From contig JAGBIY010000061.1 of NCBI GenBank assembly GCA_017934745.1, positions 1-37,816 on the forward strand: a DNA stretch of 37,816 nucleotides. The letters are read 5' to 3'. The notes under the pieces were generated by a model. That model was not told the origin of the DNA. It did not search any database and saw nothing but the letters and a program-made list of their open reading frames with translations. The first letter of the stretch is position 1. Each line of letters opens with the position of its first letter. The stretch comes from Treponema sp. (GTDB lineage Bacteria > Spirochaetota > Spirochaetia > Treponematales > Treponemataceae). This document shows, piece by piece, positions 16,626-24,932 of the stretch. The position numbers were made by a program, and so were the translations under genes.

Positions 16626-17972
16626 CTATACCGCTTTTTCCAGTTTTTTTGACTTGAACATGCCGGAATACAGTTCTTCCACCAGGCGAAGACCTCCATT
16701 ATAGCCGGCAAAACTCTTTCCGAGTATGACATCCCGGGAAAGCGGCATTGAGAACAAAACACTGTAGTTTTCACTTCGGTCAGCAACAATTTCTTCCCAT
16801 GTGCTTCCGAAAATTACGCATTTTCTTGAACTGTCGATTGAATCATAAAGCTGTCTGGTGATTTTTCCGCCGTCATCCTCAAAGACCAGCAAGTCTTTTG
16901 TCGCAGGAACAATTCGAGCGGCATTCTCTGCAATATTTTTTCTGGCCGCGTCAGACTGTGGGGCATCAGTAATGAATGTCTTCCTGTGGGTAAAGCCAAG
17001 CTCATTTACAAGAAAATCAATCACGCCAAATGCATATTCGCAGTCCCCGACCGTATACAAATCAAACGGAAGCTTTCCGTGGGAATAAGTTATGAAATCA
17101 GCAAGACCCCCGAAATAATTGTAAAAGCGTTTCTCTTCCTTTTTTATGAATGCCTCAACGATTTCTGAATCCAGTCTTGCAAATTTTCCAACCTCCCGAA
17201 GGAATTTCCCGGTCGCTGCTCCGCCAACTGGAAGAATCGGATAATGCAGATAAGGAGTTCCGTATTTTTCCTTGAGAAGCTCAACGGTCTCTTTTCCGAC
17301 CCAGGGAGAAAGGAGCAGATTGAATTCTGCGTTCGGAATATTTTTCCATTCTGAGATTCCGGCTGATTCATTTCCGAACAGAATCTGAACTTCAAGCCCG
17401 ATTCCAGTCAGAATCCGCTTGATTTCTTCAAGGTCACCGCGCCAGAAAGGATCCTGATTCGGGACGACAGAAAACACATTCACCAGGCCTTTCTTTACGT
17501 TTGGCCTGACCTGACCGACAAACTGATTGATGATTGATTTTAAAACCAGATCATGTCCAAAATAATTGTTTCCCTTAAATCCTGATGTTTCCGCGGCGAT
17601 GACAGGGTATCCCTCATCCCGGAATTCAGATGCGATTGAATCAATGTCATCTCCGATAATTCCCGTTGTGCATCCGGAAAGAATGACAAACAAATCACCG
17701 TCCAGAATTTTCAGCGCGCTTTCGACTGTTTCATGCAGTTTCTTTTCTCCGCCAAAAACGACTTCAGTTTCCGTTGTATTCGTTGAAGTAATATGACCGC
17801 CGCCATTGTATGTTTCTCCCTGATTTCCACACTCATCGGACATAAAGCGAAACAGGCGGGAAGCACAGCCTGGACCGGCATGAACAATGGGAAAAGCCCC
17901 GGGAATGGCAAGAACAGTCTGTTGAGCACCAAGTGCACAGGTAAATCGGGGTTGTTCAATAATTGAATTCAT
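16626..17972 (-). CDS. Nitrogenase component 1-like beta (NifK-like) subunit, copy 1
   Basis: 448 residues. The start at 17972 has AGGAAG upstream; the longer open frame overlaps the partner gene and lacks a ribosome site. Nitrogenase/oxidoreductase component 1 family. Cys12 (FTCALGA), Cys36 (HAGPGCAS) and Cys101 (LSGCTTGIIGDD) match the three P-cluster cysteines of NifK in order and roughly in spacing, and VVFGGEKKL matches the FGG motif. It is shorter than NifK (about 520), lacking the N-terminal extension. It follows its D partner by 13 bases. Expected to form an alpha2beta2 complex fed by a NifH-like ATPase that is not in the window. The substrate is unknown; nitrogen fixation is unlikely. 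Confidence 0.9.
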   Translation of the reverse strand: MNSIIEQPRFTCALGAQQTVLAIPGAFPIVHAGPGCASRLFRFMSDECGNQGETYNGGGHITSTNTTETEVVFGGEKKLHETVESALKILDGDLFVILSGCTTGIIGDDIDSIASEFRDEGYPVIAAETSGFKGNNYFGHDLVLKSIINQFVGQVRPNVKKGLVNVFSVVPNQDPFWRGDLEEIKRILTGIGLEVQILFGNESAGISEWKNIPNAEFNLLLSPWVGKETVELLKEKYGTPYLHYPILPVGGAATGKFLREVGKFARLDSEIVEAFIKKEEKRFYNYFGGLADFITYSHGKLPFDLYTVGDCEYAFGVIDFLVNELGFTHRKTFITDAPQSDAARKNIAENAARIVPATKDLLVFEDDGGKITRQLYDSIDSSRKCVIFGSTWEEIVADRSENYSVLFSMPLSRDVILGKSFAGYNGGLRLVEELYSGMFKSKKLEKAV

Positions 17973-17985
17973 ATATTCACTTCCT

Positions 17986-19443
17986 TTATTTATCAAAATA
18001 ATATGGGTTATTGTGTTCAAGCCACCATTTGCTGTACGGCAGAACAGTATGCTCTCCAATCGTCTTGTAAAAATTCTTAGTCTCAATGACGCTCAGAATT
18101 TCTTTGGCAAAATTCAGGAAACCATCGTATCCCATGATTGCATTTGGATCTGTAATTCTGAATGAAGGGATTCCAAGCCTTGTTCCAATGACTCCGGCGT
18201 TGAAGTGCCGTGAAATCAGAATGTCAATGTCGTATTTTTTCAGGATTTTTATCATCAGGTAAGGCTGCTTGTTACAGACAGTAAAATTCGTAACGTCACC
18301 TATTTCATCAATCATCCGCTGAAGGGAATTGAGTTCCTCAGCCGCTGAATCACGAACCTGGTCATGATGAAGAGAGGCAATTCCGCAGATTTCAAGGCCG
18401 AGTTCTTTTGCCATGACACCGAAAATATGCGAGAATGAATCGCCTGCAAAAATATAGGCCTTTTTCCCTGAAAGCTTTGACTTTATTGCATCCAATTCCT
18501 TTTGAATCCGCTTATGCTCCGAGGCAATGACCTCTTCACCCAAATCCACGCGGTTTGAAATTTTTGCAAGTGCCCGGACCCATTCATCCGTCCATGCCAG
18601 GCCGTAGGGAGAATTCGATTTCAGCTGAGGCACACCGAATTTTTCCTCAAGTGCCTCACCAATATATGAGCCGAGGGTTTCACAAATCTGCGTCGTGCAC
18701 AGGGCCTCGGATATATGGGAAAGCTGCTCAACAGTTGAGTGCGGCAAAAAGAGATTTCCATGAAGATGAAGTTTTTCCAACAATGGATTGAATGTATCTA
18801 CGCCGTTAAAATTAAGTACATTGACCATATTTTCATCTTTTTTGGCACAGGGCTTTACGATTTTCCGCAGGATTCCATGAAAGGCCGCGTCAAATCCAGA
18901 AGACCATGTTTTTGACTTGAATCCCTCGCAATAGATGGGAATTATCGGGATTCCAAGTTCATCTTCCTTTTCATCAGCGACACTTTCAATATCATCACCG
19001 ACGATTCCTGCCGCACATGATGACTGAATGAAAATTGCCGTCGGAGAAAAGCGTCGGCTGGCCTCATCAATTGCAGTACGCAGCTTTTCAAGTCCGCCGT
19101 AAACGGTATCTTTTACGGAAATGTTTGAGCAGAGGACATGGACATCTGCAGGCTTCAGATTCCTGTTCTTTGCAAATGAAGCCGTGCTTGACTGAATCAC
19201 CTCCGGAGAGCAGCATCCGATTGGAGCATGAACGATGACAGCAGCCCCACGAATCGCATAAAGCTGACTTTCACACACACGCTGCGAACAGTCGCTGCAC
19301 TGGCTGAACGCACGCCCCAAGTCCTTGACTTTCCGCTCATTTGACTGTTTAACGAGCTGTTGTGCCGAGCCATGGAATGTAATGACTGTCCCAAGCCTGT
19401 GATCCCGGTTCTGCACTTCTGGATTATTGATGTTTACACTCAT
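17986..19443 (-). CDS. Nitrogenase component 1-like alpha (NifD-like) subunit, copy 1
   Basis: 485 residues; ribosome site GGGGAGG before ATG. P-cluster-type cysteines Cys52, Cys77 (HAPIGC) and Cys143 (QSSCAAGIVGDD); Cys172 in YCEGFKS matches the RCEGFRG of NifD. Cys254 (TTQIC) lies exactly 18 residues before the P of EEKFGVP, the same spacing as cofactor ligand Cys275 in NifD. The region of NifD His442 (YHGFDGF) reads IMGYDGF, so Met437 replaces the second cofactor ligand. This suggests an active-site cluster anchored differently from FeMo-co. It lies in an operon SBP-D-K behind promoter box a. Likely a reductase of a non-N2 substrate. Confidence 0.9.
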   Translation of the reverse strand: MSVNINNPEVQNRDHRLGTVITFHGSAQQLVKQSNERKVKDLGRAFSQCSDCSQRVCESQLYAIRGAAVIVHAPIGCCSPEVIQSSTASFAKNRNLKPADVHVLCSNISVKDTVYGGLEKLRTAIDEASRRFSPTAIFIQSSCAAGIVGDDIESVADEKEDELGIPIIPIYCEGFKSKTWSSGFDAAFHGILRKIVKPCAKKDENMVNVLNFNGVDTFNPLLEKLHLHGNLFLPHSTVEQLSHISEALCTTQICETLGSYIGEALEEKFGVPQLKSNSPYGLAWTDEWVRALAKISNRVDLGEEVIASEHKRIQKELDAIKSKLSGKKAYIFAGDSFSHIFGVMAKELGLEICGIASLHHDQVRDSAAEELNSLQRMIDEIGDVTNFTVCNKQPYLMIKILKKYDIDILISRHFNAGVIGTRLGIPSFRITDPNAIMGYDGFLNFAKEILSVIETKNFYKTIGEHTVLPYSKWWLEHNNPYYFDK

Positions 19444-19464
19444 TTAGTACCTCCCCGCTTATTT

Positions 19465-20571
19465 TTATATTTCCCGCGGATAATTTTTATAAAAATCAGG
19501 ATATTTATCATTGTGCCTTACAAAATATGCCCACATGTCCTTATAAAAGCTGTCCTCTGGATTTTCCCCGATGACCGACTGCAGCGCATCGGCGTAAATC
19601 GAAATGTCGAAAAACTCCACAAGCGGGCGTGGATTCTCGCTTACATATCCCAAATCCTTGTAGATGCCGTACTGCGCAAGGACTCCGTTATAATCAGGAT
19701 CCGGATGAAAGGAAATATGCGCCGTAATCTCGTCATTGTAGATGTGGTCGTAGGCCCAGTTTTCATCCTGCTTCGTGATTTTTTGAACGACTCGAAGGGC
19801 TTCATCATGGTTCTGGACATACACTTTCCATGCGACAATCAATGATTTTGTCCAGGAAACAAACAAATTTCTGTCTGAACGAAGTTTTTGTCCATTTGCA
19901 GTCTGGCGGCAGCATGCGTAATCCGGGAAAAGATCAACAAGTTCTGCAATTTGAACAAGGCCGAGCGACAATGCAGTTTCACGTTCCGCATAGTACACGG
20001 GTGCAATGTCAACATCACCTTTGGCACAGGCCGCAAGCGCCGCGTTATCGCTGTCATAATATTTGAGCGTATAATCTTTCTCCGTATATCCGAATTTTTC
20101 TTTCAAGGCCGCAGGAAGGACAAACTGATTCGTTACCTGAGGTCGGACGCCTATCGAATGTCCCCTGTAATTCCTCGGGTCGGAAAGTTCCCCTGCTACT
20201 TTTTTGTTTGCAAAAATAATGTGGCCGCCGCTCATGGTTCCGGCGAAGATGAAGATGTCCGCGCCATTTGCTGCATTAAGGACAGAAGGAGGAAGTCCAT
20301 TCAGCCGTCCGTCAGCTTTTCCCGTCAGAAGTGGCTCAATCGTATCTGAAAACTCGATTTGAGGATGCACGCCGTATTTATCAGCGATTTTATTTTCAGC
20401 GGCTATATGGGTAATCGGAGAATAATTTGATGTTATCGCATCAATAAATTTAAGCGCCGGAATACCAGCATCTTTTTTTTTGCTGCAAGAGACGAAAAGA
20501 CAAGACGAAAGGAAAAGCGATGTAATCTCAATTCCCAACAAAATTTTCGATACCTTCAATTTTTTTTTCAT
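19465..20571 (-). CDS. NitT/TauT-type ABC substrate-binding lipoprotein 1
   Basis: 368 residues, lipobox FVSC (Cys29), then a NMT1/SsuA-like periplasmic-binding fold. Shared with the three other binding proteins here: GTMSGGHI (about 111-118), ACAKGDVDI (about 181-189) and a double cysteine in DYACCRQTANG (Cys220, Cys221). Ribosome site AAGGAGA. It is the first gene of its operon, 21 bases before the D gene, behind promoter box a. The constant coupling of such a protein to D-K pairs implies that it captures the reductase substrate. Ligand unknown; candidates are small organosulfur compounds, by analogy with SsuA/TauA. Confidence 0.88.
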   Translation of the reverse strand: MKKKLKVSKILLGIEITSLFLSSCLFVSCSKKKDAGIPALKFIDAITSNYSPITHIAAENKIADKYGVHPQIEFSDTIEPLLTGKADGRLNGLPPSVLNAANGADIFIFAGTMSGGHIIFANKKVAGELSDPRNYRGHSIGVRPQVTNQFVLPAALKEKFGYTEKDYTLKYYDSDNAALAACAKGDVDIAPVYYAERETALSLGLVQIAELVDLFPDYACCRQTANGQKLRSDRNLFVSWTKSLIVAWKVYVQNHDEALRVVQKITKQDENWAYDHIYNDEITAHISFHPDPDYNGVLAQYGIYKDLGYVSENPRPLVEFFDISIYADALQSVIGENPEDSFYKDMWAYFVRHNDKYPDFYKNYPREI

Positions 20572-20607
20572 AGGCTGATTTCTCCTTGTGTATTAAATGA
20601 TGCTCTT

Positions 20608-20661
20608 TTTATACCGAAAAAGAAAAACTTTGAGAAATACAACTTTTCTATGGAGGTTATC
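20608..20661 (-). promoter_or_regulatory. Shared promoter box a (unit SBP1-D1-K1)
   Basis: Conserved 26-bp box at 20636-20661 (minus strand starts GATAACCTCCATAG and ends TTGTATT), weak -35 TTCTCA (20631-20636), 17-base spacer, -10 TATAAA (20608-20613). Same geometry as the five other boxes. No downstream palindrome here. The rest of 20662-20757 is AT-rich without a gene. Confidence 0.8.
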
Positions 20662-20757
20662 AAAAAAAAATATATATAAATAAATTTGATTGAATCTATA
20701 GCTAAAGATTATAGGTCCTCTAAGAACTGCAATTTTTATGGATAAACATTCTCAGGG

Positions 20758-20816
20758 CAAAAAAAAACTGGCCCGGAAATACGCGAATCCGTAGATTCGC
20801 AAATTCTCAGTCCAGT
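20758..20816 (-). terminator. Terminator after the cysK operon
   Basis: On the minus strand ACTGG (20812-20816 side) pairs with CCAGT (20767 side), enclosing a perfect GCGAATC-TACG-GATTCGC stem, followed by nine T. It lies 30 bases past the cysK stop and upstream of promoter box a, so it separates the two units. Confidence 0.85.
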
Positions 20817-20845
20817 GTTAAGCTTGTAAAAAGTTTTAACTTTTG

Positions 20846-21808
20846 TTATGACTCTCTTGAAAACAACGGTGTACTTAAATATCTCAATCCTGTGTCAGGG
20901 AAGATGACGACAATTGTCTTTCCCTTGTTCTCCGGGCGCCTGGCAATTTCTGTCGCTGCATGAAGGGCAGCTCCACTTGAAATTCCAATCAGGACGCCTT
21001 CAGTTTTTGCAAGAAGCCGTGCCGCATCGTAAGAATCCTGAAGTTCAATCGTAAGCCGTTCGTCAATCACGGAATAATCAAGATTTCCAGGAAGCTGAGT
21101 TTTCGGAAGGCCTTCAATCGGATGGATTCCAGTGATTCCTGTCTCCTCGATTTTTGGCTGAATGGCAACAATGTGAACATTTTTATTTTTTTCCTTCAAA
21201 TATCGTCCGGTTCCGCTGATTGTGCCGCCAGTACCCGCACCAGAAACAAAAATGTCAACTTTTCCATCCGTGTCCCGCCAGATTTCAGGACCAGTCGTTT
21301 TATAATGGGAGCCAGGATTTGCCTTGTTTGAAGTCTGATTCACAAAGAATACATTCGGTTCCTTGTCCAGTTTCTTTTTAAGCTCGTCCTGAGCTGCGAA
21401 GAAGTCGTTGTTTGTCGCCTTTAAAGTTTCTGTAAGTTCTGGAACAGTACTCTGGAAAATCACGTCACCGCCATAGGCTTCGATTGTCTGAGTGCGTTCA
21501 ACACTTACGCCGTCTGTCATGTAAATGCGTGATTTATAGCCTTTTGCAGCTGCAAGCGCCGCAATTCCAATTCCAGTGTTTCCCGTGGTCATTTCCACAA
21601 GAATGGAGTTTTCATTCAGTTTTCCAGATTCTTCCGCCGCTTCAATCATGCCCAATGCGATTCTGTCTTTTACGCTGCCTGCAGGATTGTAATATTCCAG
21701 TTTTGCAAGAATATGTGCCTCAAGCCCCAGTTTTTTCTCGTAATTGTCGAGTTCCAGAAGCGGTGTGTTTCCCACCAGCTCTACGATTGAGTGATAAATT
21801 TTTCCCAT
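20846..21808 (-). CDS. Cysteine synthase-type PLP enzyme (CysK-like)
   Basis: 320 residues, fold type II PLP enzyme. NPAGSVKDR holds the PLP lysine (Lys47), TTGNTG (74-79) is the substrate-carboxylate loop, and GAGTGGT binds the PLP phosphate. CysK makes cysteine from O-acetylserine and sulfide. Deviations: the usual T-S-G-N-T is T-T-G-N-T, and the usual M-S-x-E-R loop is V-S-V-E-R, so another sulfur nucleophile or acceptor is possible. Ribosome site GAAGAGG. It is the last gene of the ATPase-permease-SBP2-cysK operon, followed by a terminator. Its place with the transporter suggests that the imported compound or its reduction product yields sulfide or a thiol for assimilation (inference). 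Confidence 0.87.
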   Translation of the reverse strand: MGKIYHSIVELVGNTPLLELDNYEKKLGLEAHILAKLEYYNPAGSVKDRIALGMIEAAEESGKLNENSILVEMTTGNTGIGIAALAAAKGYKSRIYMTDGVSVERTQTIEAYGGDVIFQSTVPELTETLKATNNDFFAAQDELKKKLDKEPNVFFVNQTSNKANPGSHYKTTGPEIWRDTDGKVDIFVSGAGTGGTISGTGRYLKEKNKNVHIVAIQPKIEETGITGIHPIEGLPKTQLPGNLDYSVIDERLTIELQDSYDAARLLAKTEGVLIGISSGAALHAATEIARRPENKGKTIVVIFPDTGLRYLSTPLFSRES

Positions 21809-21836
21809 TTTATTTGCCTCTTCTTTTTAAATTTTT

Positions 21837-22952
21837 TTACAATGTCGCAGGATATTTTTTTTCAAAGTCAGGATACTCGTTGTTATGAGAAACGAAGTAA
21901 GTCCACATATCCTTATAGAATTTGTCATCAGCATTTTCAGCTATGACTTCCTTGAGTGCGTCTGCATAAATCGAAATATCGAAATATTCAGGAAGCGGAC
22001 GCGGATTTTCCTTATTGATATAGCCCTTATCCACACAAATCTGATATTGAGCAAGACAACCGTTATAGAATGGATCCGGATTGAATGTGATGTGGGCCGT
22101 TCGTTCAGGATCATAGATATTTTGTCGAACCCATGTGTCATCCTGTTTTGTGATTTTCTTTACGGCATTGATTGCCGTTTTCTCGTCCGTATTGTAGACT
22201 TTCCAGGCTTCAATCAGGCCTTTTGTCCATGCTACAAAGAGATTTCTGTCGGATTTAACCTTCTTTCCGTTTGCGGTTTGGCGGCAGCAGGCATAGTCCG
22301 GGGCAAGGTCAACAAGCTCAGCGATGATGACAAGTCCCTGTGCTTCTGCAGTGTCCTTATATGCATAATAGGTTGTACCAATGTCAATTTCACCCTTCGC
22401 ACAGGCAGCCATAATAGCCTGATCATTATCAAAGAACTTGAATGTGACATCCTCATCAGAATATCCGTATTTTTCTTTGAGTGCGTGTGCAAGAACCAGC
22501 TGCGGAGTAATTTTTACCCGTGCGCCGATTGTACGCCCCTTCCAATTCTTCAAATCCCTGACCTGTCCGGCGACATTTTTATTCGCATACACGATATGTC
22601 CGCCACCCATTGTCCCTGCAAAAATAGCCAGATCCTCACCGTTGCCTCCGGTAATGAGAGAAGCGACCAAATCTGTGAGCCGTCCGTCGATTTTACCGGT
22701 TATAAGCGGTTCGATACCGTCGTTGTAATCAATAATCGGACAGACACCATTTTTTTCGGCAAGTCCTTCAAGGACCGCGGTGTTGATAATCGGGGTGTAG
22801 TTTGAAGTGATGTCATTTGCAAGCCTCAAAGACGGTGCATTTGACTTTGCTTTTTTTGAGCACCCCGCAAGCGAAGTGACTGCTGCCAGCAGGAATGTGC
22901 TGGTCAAGACAGTCATTTCCATGCTTTTAAGAAATTTTTTCATAGGTTTCAT
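21837..22952 (-). CDS. NitT/TauT-type ABC substrate-binding lipoprotein 2
   Basis: 371 residues, lipobox LAGC (Cys31), ribosome site GAGGAG. Same motifs as the other three: GTMGGGHI, ACAKGEIDI and the double cysteine ACCRQTANG (Cys222, Cys223). It sits between the permease (65 bases upstream) and cysK (28 bases downstream), so it is the binding protein in the same operon as the membrane part. Ligand unknown. Confidence 0.88.
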   Translation of the reverse strand: MKPMKKFLKSMEMTVLTSTFLLAAVTSLAGCSKKAKSNAPSLRLANDITSNYTPIINTAVLEGLAEKNGVCPIIDYNDGIEPLITGKIDGRLTDLVASLITGGNGEDLAIFAGTMGGGHIVYANKNVAGQVRDLKNWKGRTIGARVKITPQLVLAHALKEKYGYSDEDVTFKFFDNDQAIMAACAKGEIDIGTTYYAYKDTAEAQGLVIIAELVDLAPDYACCRQTANGKKVKSDRNLFVAWTKGLIEAWKVYNTDEKTAINAVKKITKQDDTWVRQNIYDPERTAHITFNPDPFYNGCLAQYQICVDKGYINKENPRPLPEYFDISIYADALKEVIAENADDKFYKDMWTYFVSHNNEYPDFEKKYPATL

Positions 22953-23017
22953 TTTTTACTCCTCTTCTAAAACCGTTTTTAATTTTCAGAACTGATTTTT
23001 CTGATTTTTTTCATGCG

Positions 23018-23950
23018 CTAGTAACTCCATTTGATGAAGTGTTTCTGCAAGAACGTGATTCCGATATTTAAGATTGTGACTACAAGGCCAATGAAGATGA
23101 TTCCTGCAATCGCCTTTGTATACATCGCAAAATTAAGGGCAAATTTTACATAAAAGCCCATTCCGATATCCGCACCGAGCATTTCTGCCGCAGAAAGGGT
23201 CATGATAGCAGTCGCACAACGAATCGGCAGGCTGTTTATGATTCGCGGAATATTGAACGGAATGATAATCTTGAAGAGAATCGTCGGCGTTGAAAGAGAA
23301 AGAACTTTCGCCGCGTTGATGATTTTCTTCTCGACAAATACCGTGTTGTTGATTGATTCCATAAAGCTGCCCCAGAAAATGCTTAAGAAGATGACCAGAA
23401 TCGAAGCTGAACGGAATGTCGGCATCAAAATGACGATGTACGGTGTATAAATCAAGGCCGGAACCGTGGAAACAGCTTTTGCAATCGGGTAAATCGCCTT
23501 TGAGAGGCGTGGTGACCATCCGACTACCGTTCCCAAAACAACTGAAAGAATTATCGAGCTTGTCATTCCAAAAACAAGAAGATACATTGAGCTCAAAAAG
23601 CCCAGAAGAATTGTCTGAGTGTCGCTAACAAACACATGGAACACATTTTCAGGAGCCGGAATGAATACATAAGGAAGCAGATTAAATCTCGAAACCCCCA
23701 GCTCCCATATAAACAAAAATCCGTAGACAAATGCAAAAATATCTCGTGCGGAACGATTTTTTTGCGGCTTCAAAAGTTGTAATACAAAGAAAATCTCGAT
23801 AATTACAAGCACAATGCCGAATACAAGCGGACTTTTTAGCCCTTCCGACATTTCTGTCTTGTATTTGCTCGGTAACAGGAAGGACAGAAGCGTAAGAATA
23901 AAAAAAAGATTAGCGAGATTGAAAATGTTTCCGAAAATTCTTTTTTTCAT
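23018..23950 (-). CDS. NitT/TauT-family ABC transporter permease
   Basis: 310 residues, at least six hydrophobic helices. The cytoplasmic coupling loop (EAA-type) lies around EKKIINAAKVLSLSTP (about 210-225). Its start overlaps the ATPase stop by 4 bases (ATGA). It is the only complete permease in the window, so it presumably serves several of the four binding proteins. Its last 48 residues have a GC-rich paralogous remnant at 14797-14946. Confidence 0.9.
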   Translation of the reverse strand: MKKRIFGNIFNLANLFFILTLLSFLLPSKYKTEMSEGLKSPLVFGIVLVIIEIFFVLQLLKPQKNRSARDIFAFVYGFLFIWELGVSRFNLLPYVFIPAPENVFHVFVSDTQTILLGFLSSMYLLVFGMTSSIILSVVLGTVVGWSPRLSKAIYPIAKAVSTVPALIYTPYIVILMPTFRSASILVIFLSIFWGSFMESINNTVFVEKKIINAAKVLSLSTPTILFKIIIPFNIPRIINSLPIRCATAIMTLSAAEMLGADIGMGFYVKFALNFAMYTKAIAGIIFIGLVVTILNIGITFLQKHFIKWSY

Positions 23951-24792
23951 ATATGACCTCCGTCGTCTATGACCAGCTGTGTTGGTTCGTTGTAGAAATA
24001 TTTTACGAGTTTTTGATATAACTTTTTGTATTCTTCACTTTCCTGAACATAAGGATAATTTCGCGGGCGAGGAAGATTGTCCTCGATGACTGCCTGAATA
24101 CGCTTCGGAACCATGAAAACGATTCTGTCGGCAAGCAGTTCCGCCTCATTCAAATCATGGGTCACGAAAATAATCGTTTTTTTGTTTTCATCGTCTCTCC
24201 ACAGTGAAAGCAAAAGGTTTTGCAGATTCTCGCGGATTTTTGCGTCCAAAGCTCCGAATGGCTCATCCATAAGCAGAATGTCAGGATTACAAGCCATGGC
24301 GCGGGCAATGGCAACACGCTGCTGCATGCCTCCTGAAAGCTCACCTGGCAGTTTGTCTTCAAAACCGTCCAGCTCAACTTTATGAAGGAAAGCCTTTGCC
24401 GTTTCGAGAGCCTGCTTTTTTGAAACTCTCTTCCGTTTTTTGCTCGTTTCGTAAACGGCAAAGGCAACATTTTCCAAAGCACTCATCCAGGGAAAAAGCG
24501 AATAACTCTGGAATACCACTGCCCTTTCAACGCCAGGACCAGAAAGTTCACGGCCGTTTATCTTTACGCTTCCCGATGACGGAAGATGCAGTCCCTCCAA
24601 AACAGAAAGCAGCGTGCTTTTTCCACAGCCACTGGAACCAACGATACAAATAAACTCTCCTTTATTTACCGTAAGATTTATGTCCAGAAGAGCCTCATAA
24701 CTTGCAGCATCAAAATCAGAAGAATATGTCAGGCATAAATCCTTGATTTCAATAATCGGCTTTTCATCATCCCTTTTCTGCTTTTCATCCAT
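23947..24792 (-). CDS. NitT/TauT-family ABC transporter ATPase 1
   Basis: 281 residues, complete set of nucleotide-binding motifs: Walker [10 protein letters not shown] (52-60), Q-loop in [11 protein letters not shown], signature LSGGMQQR, Walker B LLMDEP followed by D-loop GALD, and the switch histidine in FVTHD. A C-terminal extension of about 50 residues follows. It heads the operon with permease, SBP2 and cysK behind promoter box c. AAGGGG precedes the ATG. Confidence 0.92.
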   Translation of the reverse strand: MDEKQKRDDEKPIIEIKDLCLTYSSDFDAASYEALLDINLTVNKGEFICIVGSSGCGKSTLLSVLEGLHLPSSGSVKINGRELSGPGVERAVVFQSYSLFPWMSALENVAFAVYETSKKRKRVSKKQALETAKAFLHKVELDGFEDKLPGELSGGMQQRVAIARAMACNPDILLMDEPFGALDAKIRENLQNLLLSLWRDDENKKTIIFVTHDLNEAELLADRIVFMVPKRIQAVIEDNLPRPRNYPYVQESEEYKKLYQKLVKYFYNEPTQLVIDDGGHI

Positions 24793-24843
24793 AACAAGCC
24801 CCTTTTACGAAGGAAAATCATATAATAACTGGCAAGAATCCTA

Positions 24844-24912
24844 CCTAGTAACATAGTAGTTATATATGTTTTTTCAAAGTCTGCCTAATACAAATTCTTT
24901 ATAGAAGCTATA
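24844..24912 (-). promoter_or_regulatory. Shared promoter box c with downstream palindrome (ATPase1-permease-SBP2-cysK)
   Basis: Conserved box at 24887-24912 (minus strand TATAGCTTCTATAAAGAA, then TTTGTATT), -35 TAGGCA (24882-24887), 17-base spacer, -10 TATAAC (24859-24864). The centre TATAG-CTT-CTATA is a perfect palindrome in this copy. Directly after the -10 lies a degenerate form of the CCTAGTGCATCACTAGG palindrome (24844-24859). Confidence 0.8.
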
Positions 24913-24932
24913 GATTTTTTTTATAGAGTTTC

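Noticed and set aside
20637..20642. TTGTAT of the shared boxes as the -35 element
   Set aside because: It lies 23 bases from the -10 in every copy; the hexamer directly after it gives exactly 17 bases in all six, so TTGTAT belongs to the regulator box.
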